A stretch of DNA of 64,000 nucleotides from Bartonella tribocorum CIP 105476 (GTDB lineage: Bacteria; Pseudomonadota; Alphaproteobacteria; Rhizobiales; Rhizobiaceae). A program made the translations under genes and the position numbers. The stretch covers positions 2,437,001-2,501,000 of the forward strand of contig NC_010161.1 in NCBI RefSeq assembly GCF_000196435.1, given 5' to 3'. The notes below the pieces were generated by a model. It was not told where the DNA came from. It saw only the letters and a program-made list of their open reading frames with translations, and did not search any database. Of the stretch, positions 18,757 through 28,627 are shown piece by piece (position 1 is the first letter of the stretch; the number at the start of each line of letters is the position of its first letter).

Positions 18757-19602
18757 ATGAACTTCACTATGTTCACGCAACTTTTCAATAAAATTAATCA
18801 GATAACACAAACATATGTCACGGGTATTTCCTCAAAAGCAATTGCTACAATTACACCTTTCGTTTCAATTGGAATCACCATCGCTTTCATCATCTATGGA
18901 TGGCTTATCATTCGGGGCGCTATCGATATGCCACTCTCCGGATTCGTAAACCGTTTCCTGCGAATAAGTATTATTACTTCAATAGCTCTCACCTCAGGAC
19001 TTTATCAAAGTGAAATTGCAAATTTGATAACGCAAATGCCCTATGAGTTCTCAAAAGCGCTCATGACAAATCCACTCACTGATACACAATTAATGAATTT
19101 ACTTGACAAAGCAGCAACCAAAGGATTCCAATATGCAGGTCGTCTTTTCCAGGAAACCGTCTTCTTCGAGGCCAATGGATTGCTTTACAGCCTCTTAGGT
19201 ATCCTTATCTTGCTGGCAACAAGTTCCGTCGTGGCAATCGGCGGTGGTCTCGTTATACTGACAAAAATCGCCATTACACTGCTCGTAGGATTGGGCCCTA
19301 TCTTCATCATTGCTTTGCTCTGGCAACCAACCTATCGCTTTTTTCAGCAATGGTTAATCCAAGTCGTAAATTATGTAATCCTCTTTCTACTCTTAGCGAC
19401 TGTCTTTAATCTGATGATGAATATCTTTGCAAACTATTTGAGTGATATGGGACTCGATTACAACCAGAATGTAGCAGCCATGTTTGGGGGAGCGCTCATC
19501 TTGTCCATTATATCCATCATGCTGTTACTCAAACTATCAAGCATGGCCCATTCTCTCGCAAAAGGCATAGCATTTGGACATCTATGGAGACATAGAAACT
19601 AG
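18757..19602 (+). CDS. trwI: TrwI4, VirB6-like polytopic membrane protein
   Basis: 281 aa, essentially identical to TrwI2, TrwI3 and TrwI5, although the adjacent trwJ4 is highly divergent. AGAGGAA precedes the ATG. The contrast between a conserved TrwI and variable TrwJ inside one repeat unit shows that homogenisation or selection acts gene by gene. Confidence 0.93.
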   Translation: MNFTMFTQLFNKINQITQTYVTGISSKAIATITPFVSIGITIAFIIYGWLIIRGAIDMPLSGFVNRFLRISIITSIALTSGLYQSEIANLITQMPYEFSKALMTNPLTDTQLMNLLDKAATKGFQYAGRLFQETVFFEANGLLYSLLGILILLATSSVVAIGGGLVILTKIAITLLVGLGPIFIIALLWQPTYRFFQQWLIQVVNYVILFLLLATVFNLMMNIFANYLSDMGLDYNQNVAAMFGGALILSIISIMLLLKLSSMAHSLAKGIAFGHLWRHRN

Positions 19603-19841
19603 AGAATGTAGAAAGAAATGATTCTCGTAACAGAAACTTTAAATCCATAGGACAAAATAACTAAAATAGCCAAGCCTACAATGAAAAATATTTGCACTAA
19701 AATTGAATTATTTTCGTCAATTAAAATACGAAATTAAGAAAAGATAAATTATCACAAATTATATGCTTTACTTTATTATTAAAATTATAATAATGATAAG
19801 AAATGCTGGGCTTTTTAATTGTCAAAAAGAGGAGTGTTAAA

Positions 19842-19985
19842 GTGAAGTCGGTCGTTTTTATAATTTTGATTGCAAATCTTTTATCGGCTTGTGCATTAGC
19901 ACCAAAGCTAAAACAACCTAATGATAGAAACCGTGTGCCTATTAATAAAACAATCCCTGCCGAAATTAAGCGAGGAGACAGATGA
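19842..19985 (+). CDS. trwH: TrwH4, VirB7-like lipoprotein (fourth unit)
   Basis: 47 aa from GTG with AGAGGAG upstream, lipobox LLSAC. The protein is identical to TrwH2 and TrwH5. The stop overlaps the trwJ5 ATG. Numbered by unit, since unit 3 has no trwH. Confidence 0.85.
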   Translation: MKSVVFIILIANLLSACALAPKLKQPNDRNRVPINKTIPAEIKRGDR

Positions 19986-20833
19986 AAAAGCAATTTATTA
20001 TAATAGGGGTGATTACCCTTTTGGGAATGATGAGTTTGGCGCATGCATCGGGTTCTCCTCAAACATATACATGCAATTTTCTAGAGTTGGGACTTGCAGA
20101 ATATCAAAAGAATACATTTGGAGCAGACCTCACTGGAATCCTAGAAAAATGTGCACAATCTCCATCACCTACTCCACCGCCACAACCTGCCCCACCGCCA
20201 CAACCTGCCCCACCACCACAACCTGCTCTACCAGAAGAATATTCGGAAATCCTTCAGCTTTTAAAAAAAGGAGAAATTATTGAGCTCTTAAAAAAACAAC
20301 TTGACTCGAAAAGACAACAACTTTCACAAGTAGAAAAAGCTTATCAGGCTATAACAAAGAGTCAGAAAACAAACCCAAAGCAAATAGACTTTTCTAGTTT
20401 TTTTCTTAAAGAGCCAGAATTTCTCTATACAGACAGTAAGCTTTCAAGGCAATCGTATCGAGAGGTCTTGGAGGAAGAAAACAAAGTTTCTGGGAATTTT
20501 GATCAAATCAGCAAAGCTATTTTTGGGCGTTTACAATCTGTATCGGTTCAAGATAAAGCTGTGAGTTTGGAAAGTTTTGAAAACGTAAAAAGTCGTTTTC
20601 AATACCTCAGAGGACTACTCGATGAGCTTCAAACAAAAGAAAAACTGAAAGACATTGCAGACCTTCAAGCACATATCGATGGTACATTAGCTATGATCCA
20701 AAATGAATTTATAAAAATGGAAATGGTAGCGTATTTACATGACGCTGAGCAATCACTTATCAAAAGGAAAAGACGCGAACTTGATATGATGTTTTTTGAC
20801 CATGAAAAAAACCAGATGCCGATCATACGGTGA
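19982..20833 (+). CDS. trwJ: TrwJ5, VirB5-like adhesin with proline-rich linker
   Basis: 283 aa. Signal peptide to about residue 22, then a unique N-terminal segment with two Cys residues (TCNFLELGL... and LEKCAQSP). A proline-rich tract [20 protein letters not shown] is encoded by an 18-bp repeat. The C-terminal 200 residues match TrwJ2 except for a few changes (LYTDS for LYKDS, SYREV for SYQEV). A Cys pair in the exported head could form a disulfide, unlike in the other copies. Confidence 0.92.
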   Translation: MKKQFIIIGVITLLGMMSLAHASGSPQTYTCNFLELGLAEYQKNTFGADLTGILEKCAQSPSPTPPPQPAPPPQPAPPPQPALPEEYSEILQLLKKGEIIELLKKQLDSKRQQLSQVEKAYQAITKSQKTNPKQIDFSSFFLKEPEFLYTDSKLSRQSYREVLEEENKVSGNFDQISKAIFGRLQSVSVQDKAVSLESFENVKSRFQYLRGLLDELQTKEKLKDIADLQAHIDGTLAMIQNEFIKMEMVAYLHDAEQSLIKRKRRELDMMFFDHEKNQMPIIR

Positions 20834-21016
20834 ACACAAAAGCCGATGTATAAGGTTTAGTATTAACTCCACAATTCAAAGAAACGCAGAGATTTTATCA
20901 AAGTCAAGATATCGTGGTGAAAATGCTTAGGGAATGTATAAATGCAAATGAAGCATTTAGCATGTGTCTATGTTCTCATGTGATGAAAAATTGAAAATTC
21001 ATTAAAGAGGAATGCC

Positions 21017-21862
21017 ATGAACTTCACTATGTTCACGCAACTTTTCAATAAAATTAATCAGATAACACAAACATATGTCACGGGTATTTCCTCAAAAGCG
21101 ATTGCTACAATTACACCTTTCGTTTCAATTGGAATCACCATCGCTTTCATTATCTATGGATGGCTTATCATTCGGGGCGCTATCGATATGCCACTCTCCG
21201 GATTCGTAAACCGTTTCCTGCGAATAAGCATTATTACTTCAATAGCTCTCACCTCAGGACTTTATCAAAGTGAAATTGCAAATTTGATAACGCAAATGCC
21301 CTATGAGTTCTCAAAAGCGCTCATGACAAATCCACTCACTGATACACAATTAATGAATTTACTTGACAAAGCAGCAACCAAAGGATTCCAATATGCAGGT
21401 CGTCTTTTCCAGGAAACCGTCTTCTTCGAGGCCAACGGATTGCTTTACAGCCTCTTAGGTATCCTTATCTTGCTGGCAACAAGTTCCGTCGTGGCAATCG
21501 GCGGTGGTCTCGTTATACTGACAAAAATCGCCATTACACTGCTCGTAGGATTGGGCCCTATCTTCATCATTGCTTTGCTCTGGCAACCAACCTATCGCTT
21601 TTTTCAGCAATGGTTAATCCAAGTCGTAAATTATATAATCCTCTTTCTACTCTTAGCGACTGTCTTTAATCTGATGATGAATATCTTTGCAAACTATTTG
21701 AGTGATATGGGACTCGATTACAACCAGAATGTAGCAGCCATGTTTGGGGGAGCGCTCATCTTGTCCATTATATCCATCATGCTGTTACTCAAACTATCAA
21801 GCATGGCCCATTCTCTCGCAAAAGGCATAGCATTTGGACATCTATGGAGACATAGAAACTAG
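21017..21862 (+). CDS. trwI: TrwI5, VirB6-like polytopic membrane protein
   Basis: 281 aa, the same protein as TrwI2. Last unit of the array. The following DNA to 22241 is shared with the other units, and the array then passes into single-copy trwG. Confidence 0.93.
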   Translation: MNFTMFTQLFNKINQITQTYVTGISSKAIATITPFVSIGITIAFIIYGWLIIRGAIDMPLSGFVNRFLRISIITSIALTSGLYQSEIANLITQMPYEFSKALMTNPLTDTQLMNLLDKAATKGFQYAGRLFQETVFFEANGLLYSLLGILILLATSSVVAIGGGLVILTKIAITLLVGLGPIFIIALLWQPTYRFFQQWLIQVVNYIILFLLLATVFNLMMNIFANYLSDMGLDYNQNVAAMFGGALILSIISIMLLLKLSSMAHSLAKGIAFGHLWRHRN

Positions 21863-22101
21863 AGAATGTAGAAAGAAATGATTCTCGTAACAGAAACTTT
21901 AAATCCATAGGACAAAATAACTAAAATAGCCAAGCCTACAATGAAAAATATTTGCACTAAAATTGAATTATTTTCGTCAATTAAAATACGAAATTAAGAA
22001 AAGATAAATTATCACAAATTATATGCTTTACTTTATTATTAAAATTATAATAATGATAAGAAATGCTGGGCTTTTTAATTGTCAAAAAGAGGAGTGTTAA
22101 A

Positions 22102-22245
22102 GTGAAGTCGGTCGTTTTTATAATTTTGATTGCAAATCTTTTATCGGCTTGTGCATTAGCACCAAAGCTAAAACAACCTAATGATAGAAACCGTGTGCCT
22201 ATTAATAAAACAATCCCTGCCGAAATTAAGCGAGGAGACAGATGA
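22102..22245 (+). CDS. trwH: TrwH5, VirB7-like lipoprotein
   Basis: 47 aa from GTG with AGAGGAG upstream, lipobox LLSAC. Identical to TrwH2 and TrwH4. Its stop overlaps the ATG of trwG (ATGA at 22242), as each trwH overlaps the following trwJ. This shows the point at which the repeat unit was excised from the original H-G junction and duplicated. Confidence 0.87.
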   Translation: MKSVVFIILIANLLSACALAPKLKQPNDRNRVPINKTIPAEIKRGDR

Positions 22246-22943
22246 AAACAAAACAAGCAAAACCAGTGAAAGCTGAACAACTTAGCAGTTATTACGAAGA
22301 GAGTCGTGGTCTAGAAAGGGATCTCATAAACGAATTTATAAGGTCGCGCAGAACAGCATGGCGTGTAGCGAGTGCTGTTGGTCTTTTTGGCTTATTCGGT
22401 ATGATATGTGGGGTTGTTGGATTTTCTCAACCAGCGCCTACACCTTTAGTGTTACGCGTTGATAACACAACAGGTGCTGTTGATGTTATCTCAATTATGC
22501 GTGAGCACGAAGAAAGCTATGGTGAAGTTGTAGATAGATATTGGCTCAATCAATATGTGCTTAACCGCGAAACTTATGACTATGATACCATTCAACTAAA
22601 CTATGGCACAACAGCTCTTTTAAGTGCAGCAGCTGTTCAACAAGAATATTATAAAATCTATGATGGGGAAAATGCACGGGATAAAGTGCTTTCAAACAGA
22701 GCACGTATCACAGTTAAAGTACGGTCAATTCAACCTAATGGACTCGGTCAAGCAACCGTACGTTTTACGACTCAACAACTTGATAGCAGCGGTGCTGCTA
22801 ATGGACCAAAACAGCACCAGATTGCAACAATTGGTTACACCTATGTGGGTGCACCTATGAAATCATCTGATCGATTGCTTAACCCCCTTGGTTTTCAGGT
22901 AACAAGTTACCGTTCTGACCCAGAAATACTGTTGAATGATTAA
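22242..22943 (+). CDS. trwG: TrwG, VirB8-like T4SS assembly protein
   Basis: 233 aa. A short cytoplasmic N-terminus is followed by one membrane segment (about residues 37-58, VASAVGLFGLFGMICGVVGF). The periplasmic VirB8 domain then runs to the end (REHEESYGEVVDRYWLNQYV, YVGAPMKSSDRLLNPLGF). VirB8 nucleates the inner-membrane complex. The start overlaps the trwH5 stop. Single copy. Confidence 0.95.
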   Translation: MKTKQAKPVKAEQLSSYYEESRGLERDLINEFIRSRRTAWRVASAVGLFGLFGMICGVVGFSQPAPTPLVLRVDNTTGAVDVISIMREHEESYGEVVDRYWLNQYVLNRETYDYDTIQLNYGTTALLSAAAVQQEYYKIYDGENARDKVLSNRARITVKVRSIQPNGLGQATVRFTTQQLDSSGAANGPKQHQIATIGYTYVGAPMKSSDRLLNPLGFQVTSYRSDPEILLND

Positions 22944-22956
22944 GGAATTGATTGTT

Positions 22957-23763
22957 ATGAAAAAACTTGCATTCGTTGTTCTATTATCTTCATTTTCTTC
23001 TCTTTATACAGTACCTGTACAGGCGCTCAAAAGTCCGACAAATTCGCAATATGATCACCGCATTCGTTATATAACATATAACGAAGCCGATGTAGTTCAA
23101 ATTGAGACAGTTCTTGGTGTGGCAACACATATTATTCTTGAAGAAGGTGAACAGTATATCACTCATGCCTTTGGTGATTCAGAAGCCTATGCCTTTGCTC
23201 ATAAAGGGCGGCATATTTTTATTAAACCAAAAGCAGAACTTGCCAATACCAATCTCATCGTTGTAACGGACAAACGGAGTTACAAATTCCGACTACAATT
23301 TCGAAATGACCGTGCAGGATCAACCTATGAATTGGCTTTTCATTATCCCGATTCAAACGATGAAAAGTCAGAAGAAAACAACCGACGCCTTGCGATTGAA
23401 CGCGGTTTTCACCAAAGCGTAAAAGGTTATAATCTTAGTTATACCATGAGCGGTCATCAAGATATTGCTCCGATCAATGCTTGGGACAATGGACGTATTA
23501 CTTACTTCAAGTTTCCTGCTAACATGGATATGCCATCAATCTATGTCGTAGATGCTGAAGGGAATGAAAGCTTAATTCCACGCACCGTCATCGGCAGTTC
23601 TAATGATATTATCGCCGTTCATAAGGTCAATCCTAAATGGCTCATACGACTTGGTAAACGTGCTCTAGCTGTTTTTAACGAAGCCTATGATCCCCATGGT
23701 ATACCAAACACAACAGGAACAGTATCTTCGGTGGTTTACCGCATAAATAAAGGAGGAAAATAA
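22957..23763 (+). CDS. trwF: TrwF, VirB9-like outer-membrane ring protein
   Basis: 268 aa from ATG 22957, preferred because AAGGA lies 10 bases upstream and the protein then begins with a normal signal peptide (MKKLAFVVLLSSFSS... to VQA). ATG 22936 is in frame and overlaps trwG. The CagX/VirB9 domain is visible in YNEADVVQIETVLGVATHI, HAFGDSEAYAF, RKGRHIFIKP-like and the C-terminal VNPKWLIRLGKRALAVFNE. It forms the outer-membrane core with TrwH and TrwE. Confidence 0.93.
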   Translation: MKKLAFVVLLSSFSSLYTVPVQALKSPTNSQYDHRIRYITYNEADVVQIETVLGVATHIILEEGEQYITHAFGDSEAYAFAHKGRHIFIKPKAELANTNLIVVTDKRSYKFRLQFRNDRAGSTYELAFHYPDSNDEKSEENNRRLAIERGFHQSVKGYNLSYTMSGHQDIAPINAWDNGRITYFKFPANMDMPSIYVVDAEGNESLIPRTVIGSSNDIIAVHKVNPKWLIRLGKRALAVFNEAYDPHGIPNTTGTVSSVVYRINKGGK

Positions 23764-24905
23764 TGTTTGACAATAAGGAAGGAGATGAAAAAGGCAAAAA
23801 ACTGGACAATATAGAGCAAAAACATATTGAAAATGCCTATGAAAGCTCCGAACTAGGTTCAGAGCACCGTCCGACAATTCCAGGTACCCGTGTATTATTA
23901 ATCGTAGGACTTATTGTCATCGTAGCGGTACCAATTGCTTTGACTTGGAAAGCTTTTAAAATGCGTAATACCGTAGAAATTGAGGAAGAAAAACCGCAAC
24001 AAACGGTACAGCAAATTATACCAAGCTATACCCCGCGGGTTATAGAAGAGCCAAAGCTTGTAGAAGAATCAGAAAAATCAACACCAATAGAAGACTCAAG
24101 CCTAGATATTTCACCGGCCTTGGCTAAGCTTCTTCAAACAACCGTTCCCCCACATATGATTCAAGATTCTGAAGAATTAGCGCGCAGACGTATGCTCAGT
24201 TCTAGTCTTAACAATGGTGGAAGTGAAGGATCTACGGAGACAAATAAAGCATCGAATGACAACAGTGGTGCATTAAATCTCCAACCTGTACGCTTAGGTC
24301 AATCACATGCGGCGCAACTTCGTAACCGTGATCTCTTAATTACGCAAGGAACGCAAATAGATTGTACGTTGGAAACAAAAATTATTACCTCACAACCAGG
24401 GATGACAACATGTCATTTAACGCGGGATATTTATTCTACAAGTGGTCGTGTTGTTTTGCTCGATCGTGGTTCTAAAGTCGTTGGTTTTTACCAAAGTGGC
24501 TTACAGCAAGGGCAAACACGTGTTTTTGTGCAATGGTTACGTATTGAAACGCCTTCTGGTGTTATTGTCAATCTTGACTCACCTGGGACCGGTCCTCTTG
24601 GTGAAGCAGGTATCGGTGGCTGGGTTGATAGACACTTTTGGGAGCGGTTTAGTGGCGCAATTATGGTGAGTATCATCGGTGATTTAGGAGAATGGGTGAG
24701 AGGTAAAATTAATAAAAGTAGCAAAGAGAATAAAGAGAACGCACAGCCACAAGGAGCTCATAATGCTGAACTTATAGTAAACGATGTTATTCAAAATTCA
24801 ATCAATATAACACCAACACTTTACAAACACCAAGGCGAACGAGTAAATATTTTTGTTGCTCGTGATCTGGATTTCAGCGATGTCTACAGTCTCGTCACAC
24901 GTTAA
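23763..24905 (+). CDS. trwE: TrwE, VirB10-like T4SS scaffold protein
   Basis: 380 aa. The N-terminal cytoplasmic part has a membrane segment near residues 41-60 (VLLIVGLIVIVAVPIALTW). A Pro/Glu-rich periplasmic linker follows. The TrbI/VirB10 beta-barrel domain starts near residue 190 (TQGTQIDCTLETKIITSQPG, GGWVDRHFWERF). It spans both membranes and transmits energy from the ATPases. The first base overlaps the trwF stop (TAATG). Confidence 0.95.
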   Translation: MFDNKEGDEKGKKLDNIEQKHIENAYESSELGSEHRPTIPGTRVLLIVGLIVIVAVPIALTWKAFKMRNTVEIEEEKPQQTVQQIIPSYTPRVIEEPKLVEESEKSTPIEDSSLDISPALAKLLQTTVPPHMIQDSEELARRRMLSSSLNNGGSEGSTETNKASNDNSGALNLQPVRLGQSHAAQLRNRDLLITQGTQIDCTLETKIITSQPGMTTCHLTRDIYSTSGRVVLLDRGSKVVGFYQSGLQQGQTRVFVQWLRIETPSGVIVNLDSPGTGPLGEAGIGGWVDRHFWERFSGAIMVSIIGDLGEWVRGKINKSSKENKENAQPQGAHNAELIVNDVIQNSINITPTLYKHQGERVNIFVARDLDFSDVYSLVTR

Positions 24906-25941
24906 CCCTATACAAAAAGATCAAGCAGTTTCTCAGCTTCTGCAGCCGCTTGATCGTTTCTTAGAAGATCGGAAGATCACTGAAATATCGATCTGCCGCC
25001 CCTGTGAAGTATGGACAAAAAACTTCAACGGGTGGCAGGTCCATAGCGTACCAGAGTTAACAACAGCTTTTTTGCAAACGCTTATTACAGCTATTATCGT
25101 TTATAACGGTATGGCTCCCAGAAGTATTAATTATGTGCTATTGCCTGGTGGACAACGTGGTACAATTATCCAAACGCCAGCTGTCGTTGATGGTTCTCTT
25201 TCCTTTGTAATTCGTAAACATTCTCTCATAGTTAAAACGTTAGAAGAACTCAAAGAAGAAGGGGCTTTTGATGATTTTTCCGATGTAAGTTTTAATAAAC
25301 CTTCAGCAAAAGAAGCCAACAATTTCTTATCGAAGCATGACTTCACGCGGTTGGAACCATTTGAAGTTCAACTCTTACAACGTAAACGTGAGGGAAGAAT
25401 TCTTGAATTTTTGGAAGAATGTGTCCTTCACAAACGCAACATTATCATTGCAGGCAAGACAGGATCTGGTAAAACAACATTTGCCCGCTCACTCATTGAA
25501 AAAGTTCCTGTAGAAGAGCGTATTATCACGATTGAAGATGTTCATGAGCTTTTTCTACCCAATCACCCTAATCACGTAAATATGATTTATGGTAACAATG
25601 TGGGTCGTGTTTCAGCGGAAGAATGTCTAGATGCATGTATGCGTCAATCACCTGACCGAATTTTTCTTGCTGAGTTGCGAGGCAATGAGGCATGGGAATA
25701 TCTCAATTCACTCAACACAGGTCATCCAGGATCGATTACAACGACGCACGCCAACAGTGCTTTACAAACATTTGAGCGATGTGCCACCTTGATTAAAAGA
25801 TCAGAGGTTGGTCGCCGACTCGAGCTAGAAATGATAAAGATCGTTCTTTACACAACAGTTGATGTCGTGTTGTTCTTTAAAGATAGAAAACTTTCTGAAG
25901 TTTTTTATGACCCGATTTTTGCTAAATCAAAAATCGCTTAA
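24880..25941 (+). CDS. trwD: TrwD, VirB11-like hexameric ATPase
   Basis: 353 aa from ATG 24880, which overlaps the end of trwE; a TTG at 24853 is in frame but unlikely. Walker A GKTGSGKTT is near residue 191, an Asp box TIEDVHELFLPNHPNHVN follows, then Walker B IFLAELRGNEAW near 260 and a His box GHPGSITTTHANS near 281. All key residues are intact. Cytoplasmic ATPase of pilus assembly and secretion. Last trw gene, followed by a strong terminator. Confidence 0.96.
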   Translation: MSTVSSHVNPIQKDQAVSQLLQPLDRFLEDRKITEISICRPCEVWTKNFNGWQVHSVPELTTAFLQTLITAIIVYNGMAPRSINYVLLPGGQRGTIIQTPAVVDGSLSFVIRKHSLIVKTLEELKEEGAFDDFSDVSFNKPSAKEANNFLSKHDFTRLEPFEVQLLQRKREGRILEFLEECVLHKRNIIIAGKTGSGKTTFARSLIEKVPVEERIITIEDVHELFLPNHPNHVNMIYGNNVGRVSAEECLDACMRQSPDRIFLAELRGNEAWEYLNSLNTGHPGSITTTHANSALQTFERCATLIKRSEVGRRLELEMIKIVLYTTVDVVLFFKDRKLSEVFYDPIFAKSKIA

Positions 25942-25981
25942 AAGAGGTCTTCTTTCTCGATAATAGCACTCAAACAAAAAG

Positions 25982-26010
25982 AGCCGTAACAAATTGTTAC
26001 GGCTTTTTAT
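25982..26010 (+). terminator. Rho-independent terminator of the trw operon
   Basis: A perfect dyad AGCCGTAACAA-A-TTGTTACGGCT (25982-26004) is followed directly by a T run. It lies 40 bp after trwD. Confidence 0.85.
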
Positions 26011-26744
26011 TATACATCCTCTCTTCTCTTTGCTTTTCCACTGTATTTTCTACACTCTTCATGAACAAAAGAAGAAAAAACTAAACAGACAACAACTTCA
26101 CAAGAAAACAAAAGGAGACTCTATTCTTTTGCCTTTGATCATACTCTCTATTTATCTTTTGAAAATGTATATTTGATTCACAAGAGAAAAAATGATGACA
26201 AAATAAATATTTCAACAAAAAGAAATGAATAAATTTTGATTCACCTATCAATAAGAACTTTGTGAAATAGATACCGATCATCATCAATAATTATCGTCAT
26301 AAATACAAAAGCTTATTTTAAGTAATCAATAAATATTTTTTTACCCAAACAATCTTCAAAGACAGAGAACCTCATACAAATAAACGATCATTCTGCTTTA
26401 GCATCTATAAATCACATTTTATTTAAGAAAGGGGTATAGTCGCCTATTGATTTCTTCTCCCTCGACGAAAAAAGATTCTTATCCTACACCAACTTGTAAA
26501 CAATCAAATTTCTCTAAAAAAAAAGCTTCACTAACCATATTACGTGGAGCTCATATCCTCACCTTCAAAAACAATGTTCATAAACTATATAGGCAAATCC
26601 TAATCATAGATATTCCCGCCCTCTTCTCAAGACTTCAAAAAAGCGAAAGTTCTGACAAGCATAGACCGGTAATTCCACTTCTTAAGACGCATCCCATTGA
26701 TTTATAAAGAGTGTTCATTGTCTTACATGTTGGATAAAACACCT
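26011..26744. other. Intergenic region with no supported gene
   Basis: AT-rich DNA after the trw terminator. An open frame of 86 codons (26447-26707) has no recognisable content and no good ribosome-binding site. Otherwise stops are dense in all frames. It leads into the conserved block upstream of the integrase relic. Confidence 0.4.
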
Positions 26745-28054
26745 TAACATTGCAGGATTATTTCATTCCAAATCTGTTTATATTGAATTAACCAAAACAA
26801 CTTGCGTGCATGTTACAAGCGAGGAATCTTGCGTGGATAAAACTGTATAAGAAAGCATTAAAAATGCCTCTTATGAACCATCTCAAACGCCAAGAACTAG
26901 TTAATATTGGGAGCGAACAAAGTGTGTGATGGTACCGGTTTGCTCCTTCATAAGCGTAAAGATGGGAGTGCTCTATAGATTTTATATTATTTCCATGAGA
27001 GCTTTATCGTTATACCATTCTGTGCCATCACAAAATGGGGGTGACGAACGTTGAAAAATGTTTGCTTAAAACAAACCCGTGAATGTGCAACTGGGTAGCG
27101 CTTTGTTTTACGTGAAGGGCGTGACCCCATTAAAAAACGTGAAAAACAAAAGCGTGAGACAATGCGTAATCTCCATTATTTAAAAGATATTGCTCTAGAT
27201 GCTTTTGAAAGTCGTAAAGCTGAATTAAAAAATGATGGTAAAGATGGAACTTGTTTTTTACCATTACGCCTTCATATTCTCCCTAAATTAGGGTGTTTAC
27301 CCGTTTCAGAAATTACGCAAACAGAGATACGCAATACCCTTGCTCCTATTTGGCATACAAAAGCAGGAACAGCTCGTAGAGCTCTTAATCGTCTTAATCT
27401 TTGTCTCAAACATGCGGCTGCCTTAGAATTAGATGTTGATTTACAAGCAATAAAAAAGCACGCGCTCTCTTAGGAAAACAACGCCATAAAATCAAAAACT
27501 TACCTGCAATGGATTGGAAAGATGTGCCTACTTTTTATAAAACACTTTGCCAAACAACAAACCTTACACAACTGGCTTTGCGTTTGCTTATTCTGACAGG
27601 CATTCGCTCTAACCCTTTACGTCATATTCATAAAGATCAAATTGATAATGATATATGGACCATCCCTACTGAGGATATGAAAGGAAAGCGTGATGCTACA
27701 ACAGAATTTCGTGTCCCCTTATCATCTGAAACACTAAAAGTAATTAAACAAGCCCGTTGTATCTCTAAAAGTGATTTCATCTTTTCTTTTTCTAGTCGGG
27801 CTCCTATACCACCTATGGTTATGTCAAAATATATGAGGAAAATTGGACTAAAAACCTGTCCCCATGGATTTCGCCCTAGTTTACGTGATTGGCTCACTGA
27901 GACAACAAATGCCTCCCCCTATGAGGTCGCTGAAACCATTCTAAGTCATACAGTAGGAAAACAAGTAGAACGTGCTTATCGTCGGACTGATTATCTAGAA
28001 CAACGCTGTGTCTATATGGAGAAATGGGCGGCTTATGTCACAGGACAATCTTAA
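26745..28054 (+). pseudogene. Frameshifted P4-type tyrosine integrase, largest relic of its family
   Basis: The 5' block (26745-27160) preserves pieces of the N-terminal arm-binding domain in several frames. 27162-27473 holds the SAM-like core-binding domain (RNLHYLKDIALDAFESRKAE, LGCLPVSEITQTEIRNTLAPI). After a slip in an A-run near 27450, 27509-28054 holds the catalytic domain. That domain has Arg in LTGIRSNPLR, HGFR in CPHGFRPSLRDW, a His in ILSHTVG and Tyr in AYRRTDYLEQR, all as in P4-like integrases. The two halves lie in different frames and the start is broken, so a full enzyme cannot be made. Confidence 0.85.
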
Positions 28055-28263
28055 GATATGGGGTGCATAACCCCATGATCTGTGGATAACTTTCGCTCTC
28101 TTTTCTCTCATTCCATCTCAATAAAATTTATCACGTGTCACATAAGTTTTTTTATTGTAAAATATTGTTTTCTATAAATAAAATACCTTCAAAAAATGAA
28201 CCAAAATGTGTTTAATAAATGCTTATGACTTGTTTCTATTTTTGAGAATGAAAGGATTTTAAA

Positions 28264-28464
28264 ATGACAGAAAACGATATTCTTTTAACAGACCGTGAAA
28301 GTGCAAAATTGCTTCATATGAGTGTCTCAACTTTCCGTCGTCATGTTACCAATGACTCTCTACCAAAACCTTTAAAATTTGGTTTTTTATCCCGTTGGTT
28401 ACAATCGGATCTTATCAATGTCCTCAAGCAAGCAAGACAGCAACGTAAAAGTTACACAGCATAA
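28264..28464 (+). CDS. AlpA-like small helix-turn-helix protein
   Basis: 66 aa. MerR/AlpA-type winged helix: DRESAKLLHMSVSTFRRHV followed by LPKPLKFGFLSRWLQSDL. Such proteins act as excisionase or integrase activators of P4-like elements. It lies 209 bp after the integrase relic, in the same direction and with AAGG upstream, and is intact. It is followed by a terminator hairpin. It may be a surviving regulator of the element. Confidence 0.8.
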   Translation: MTENDILLTDRESAKLLHMSVSTFRRHVTNDSLPKPLKFGFLSRWLQSDLINVLKQARQQRKSYTA

Positions 28465-28500
28465 AAAGCCTTGTCACGTAAGAACGGACAAGGCTTTCTC
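28465..28500 (+). terminator. Terminator after AlpA-like gene
   Basis: Perfect 11-bp arms AAAGCCTTGTC (28465-28475) and GACAAGGCTTT (28487-28497), starting immediately after the stop codon. Only a short T tract follows. Confidence 0.65.
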
Positions 28501-28627
28501 AAACTCATCACCTAAAAGATAGCAAAATCCGTCCTGTGACGCAAGTAACAAGATTACTAAGCGTACTTCCCTACGTCATATTGGCTTCACACACAGCGTT
28601 TTGATTGTTGATTATTAACGGCAAAAC

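Larger units (their letters stand above)
11297..22245 (+). repeat. Five tandem trwJ-trwI-(trwH) units
   Basis: Five direct repeats of about 2.0-2.3 kb start at 11297, 13457, 15798, 17799 and 19982. Within each, trwI and its flanks are almost identical, trwJ varies strongly, and trwH is identical where present but absent from unit 3. Units 2 and 5 are the closest pair. All TrwI reading frames are intact. The multiple trwJ/I/H copies are a described feature of Bartonella trw loci. Confidence 0.95.

Noticed and set aside
11297..22245. Reading the large direct repeats as an insertion sequence or composite transposon
   Set aside because: Every repeated gene is a T4SS component in its canonical order; no transposase or terminal inverted repeats are seen.
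26447..26707. Open frame of 86 codons after the trw operon
   Set aside because: No recognisable family, no ribosome-binding site, and composition like the surrounding non-coding DNA.
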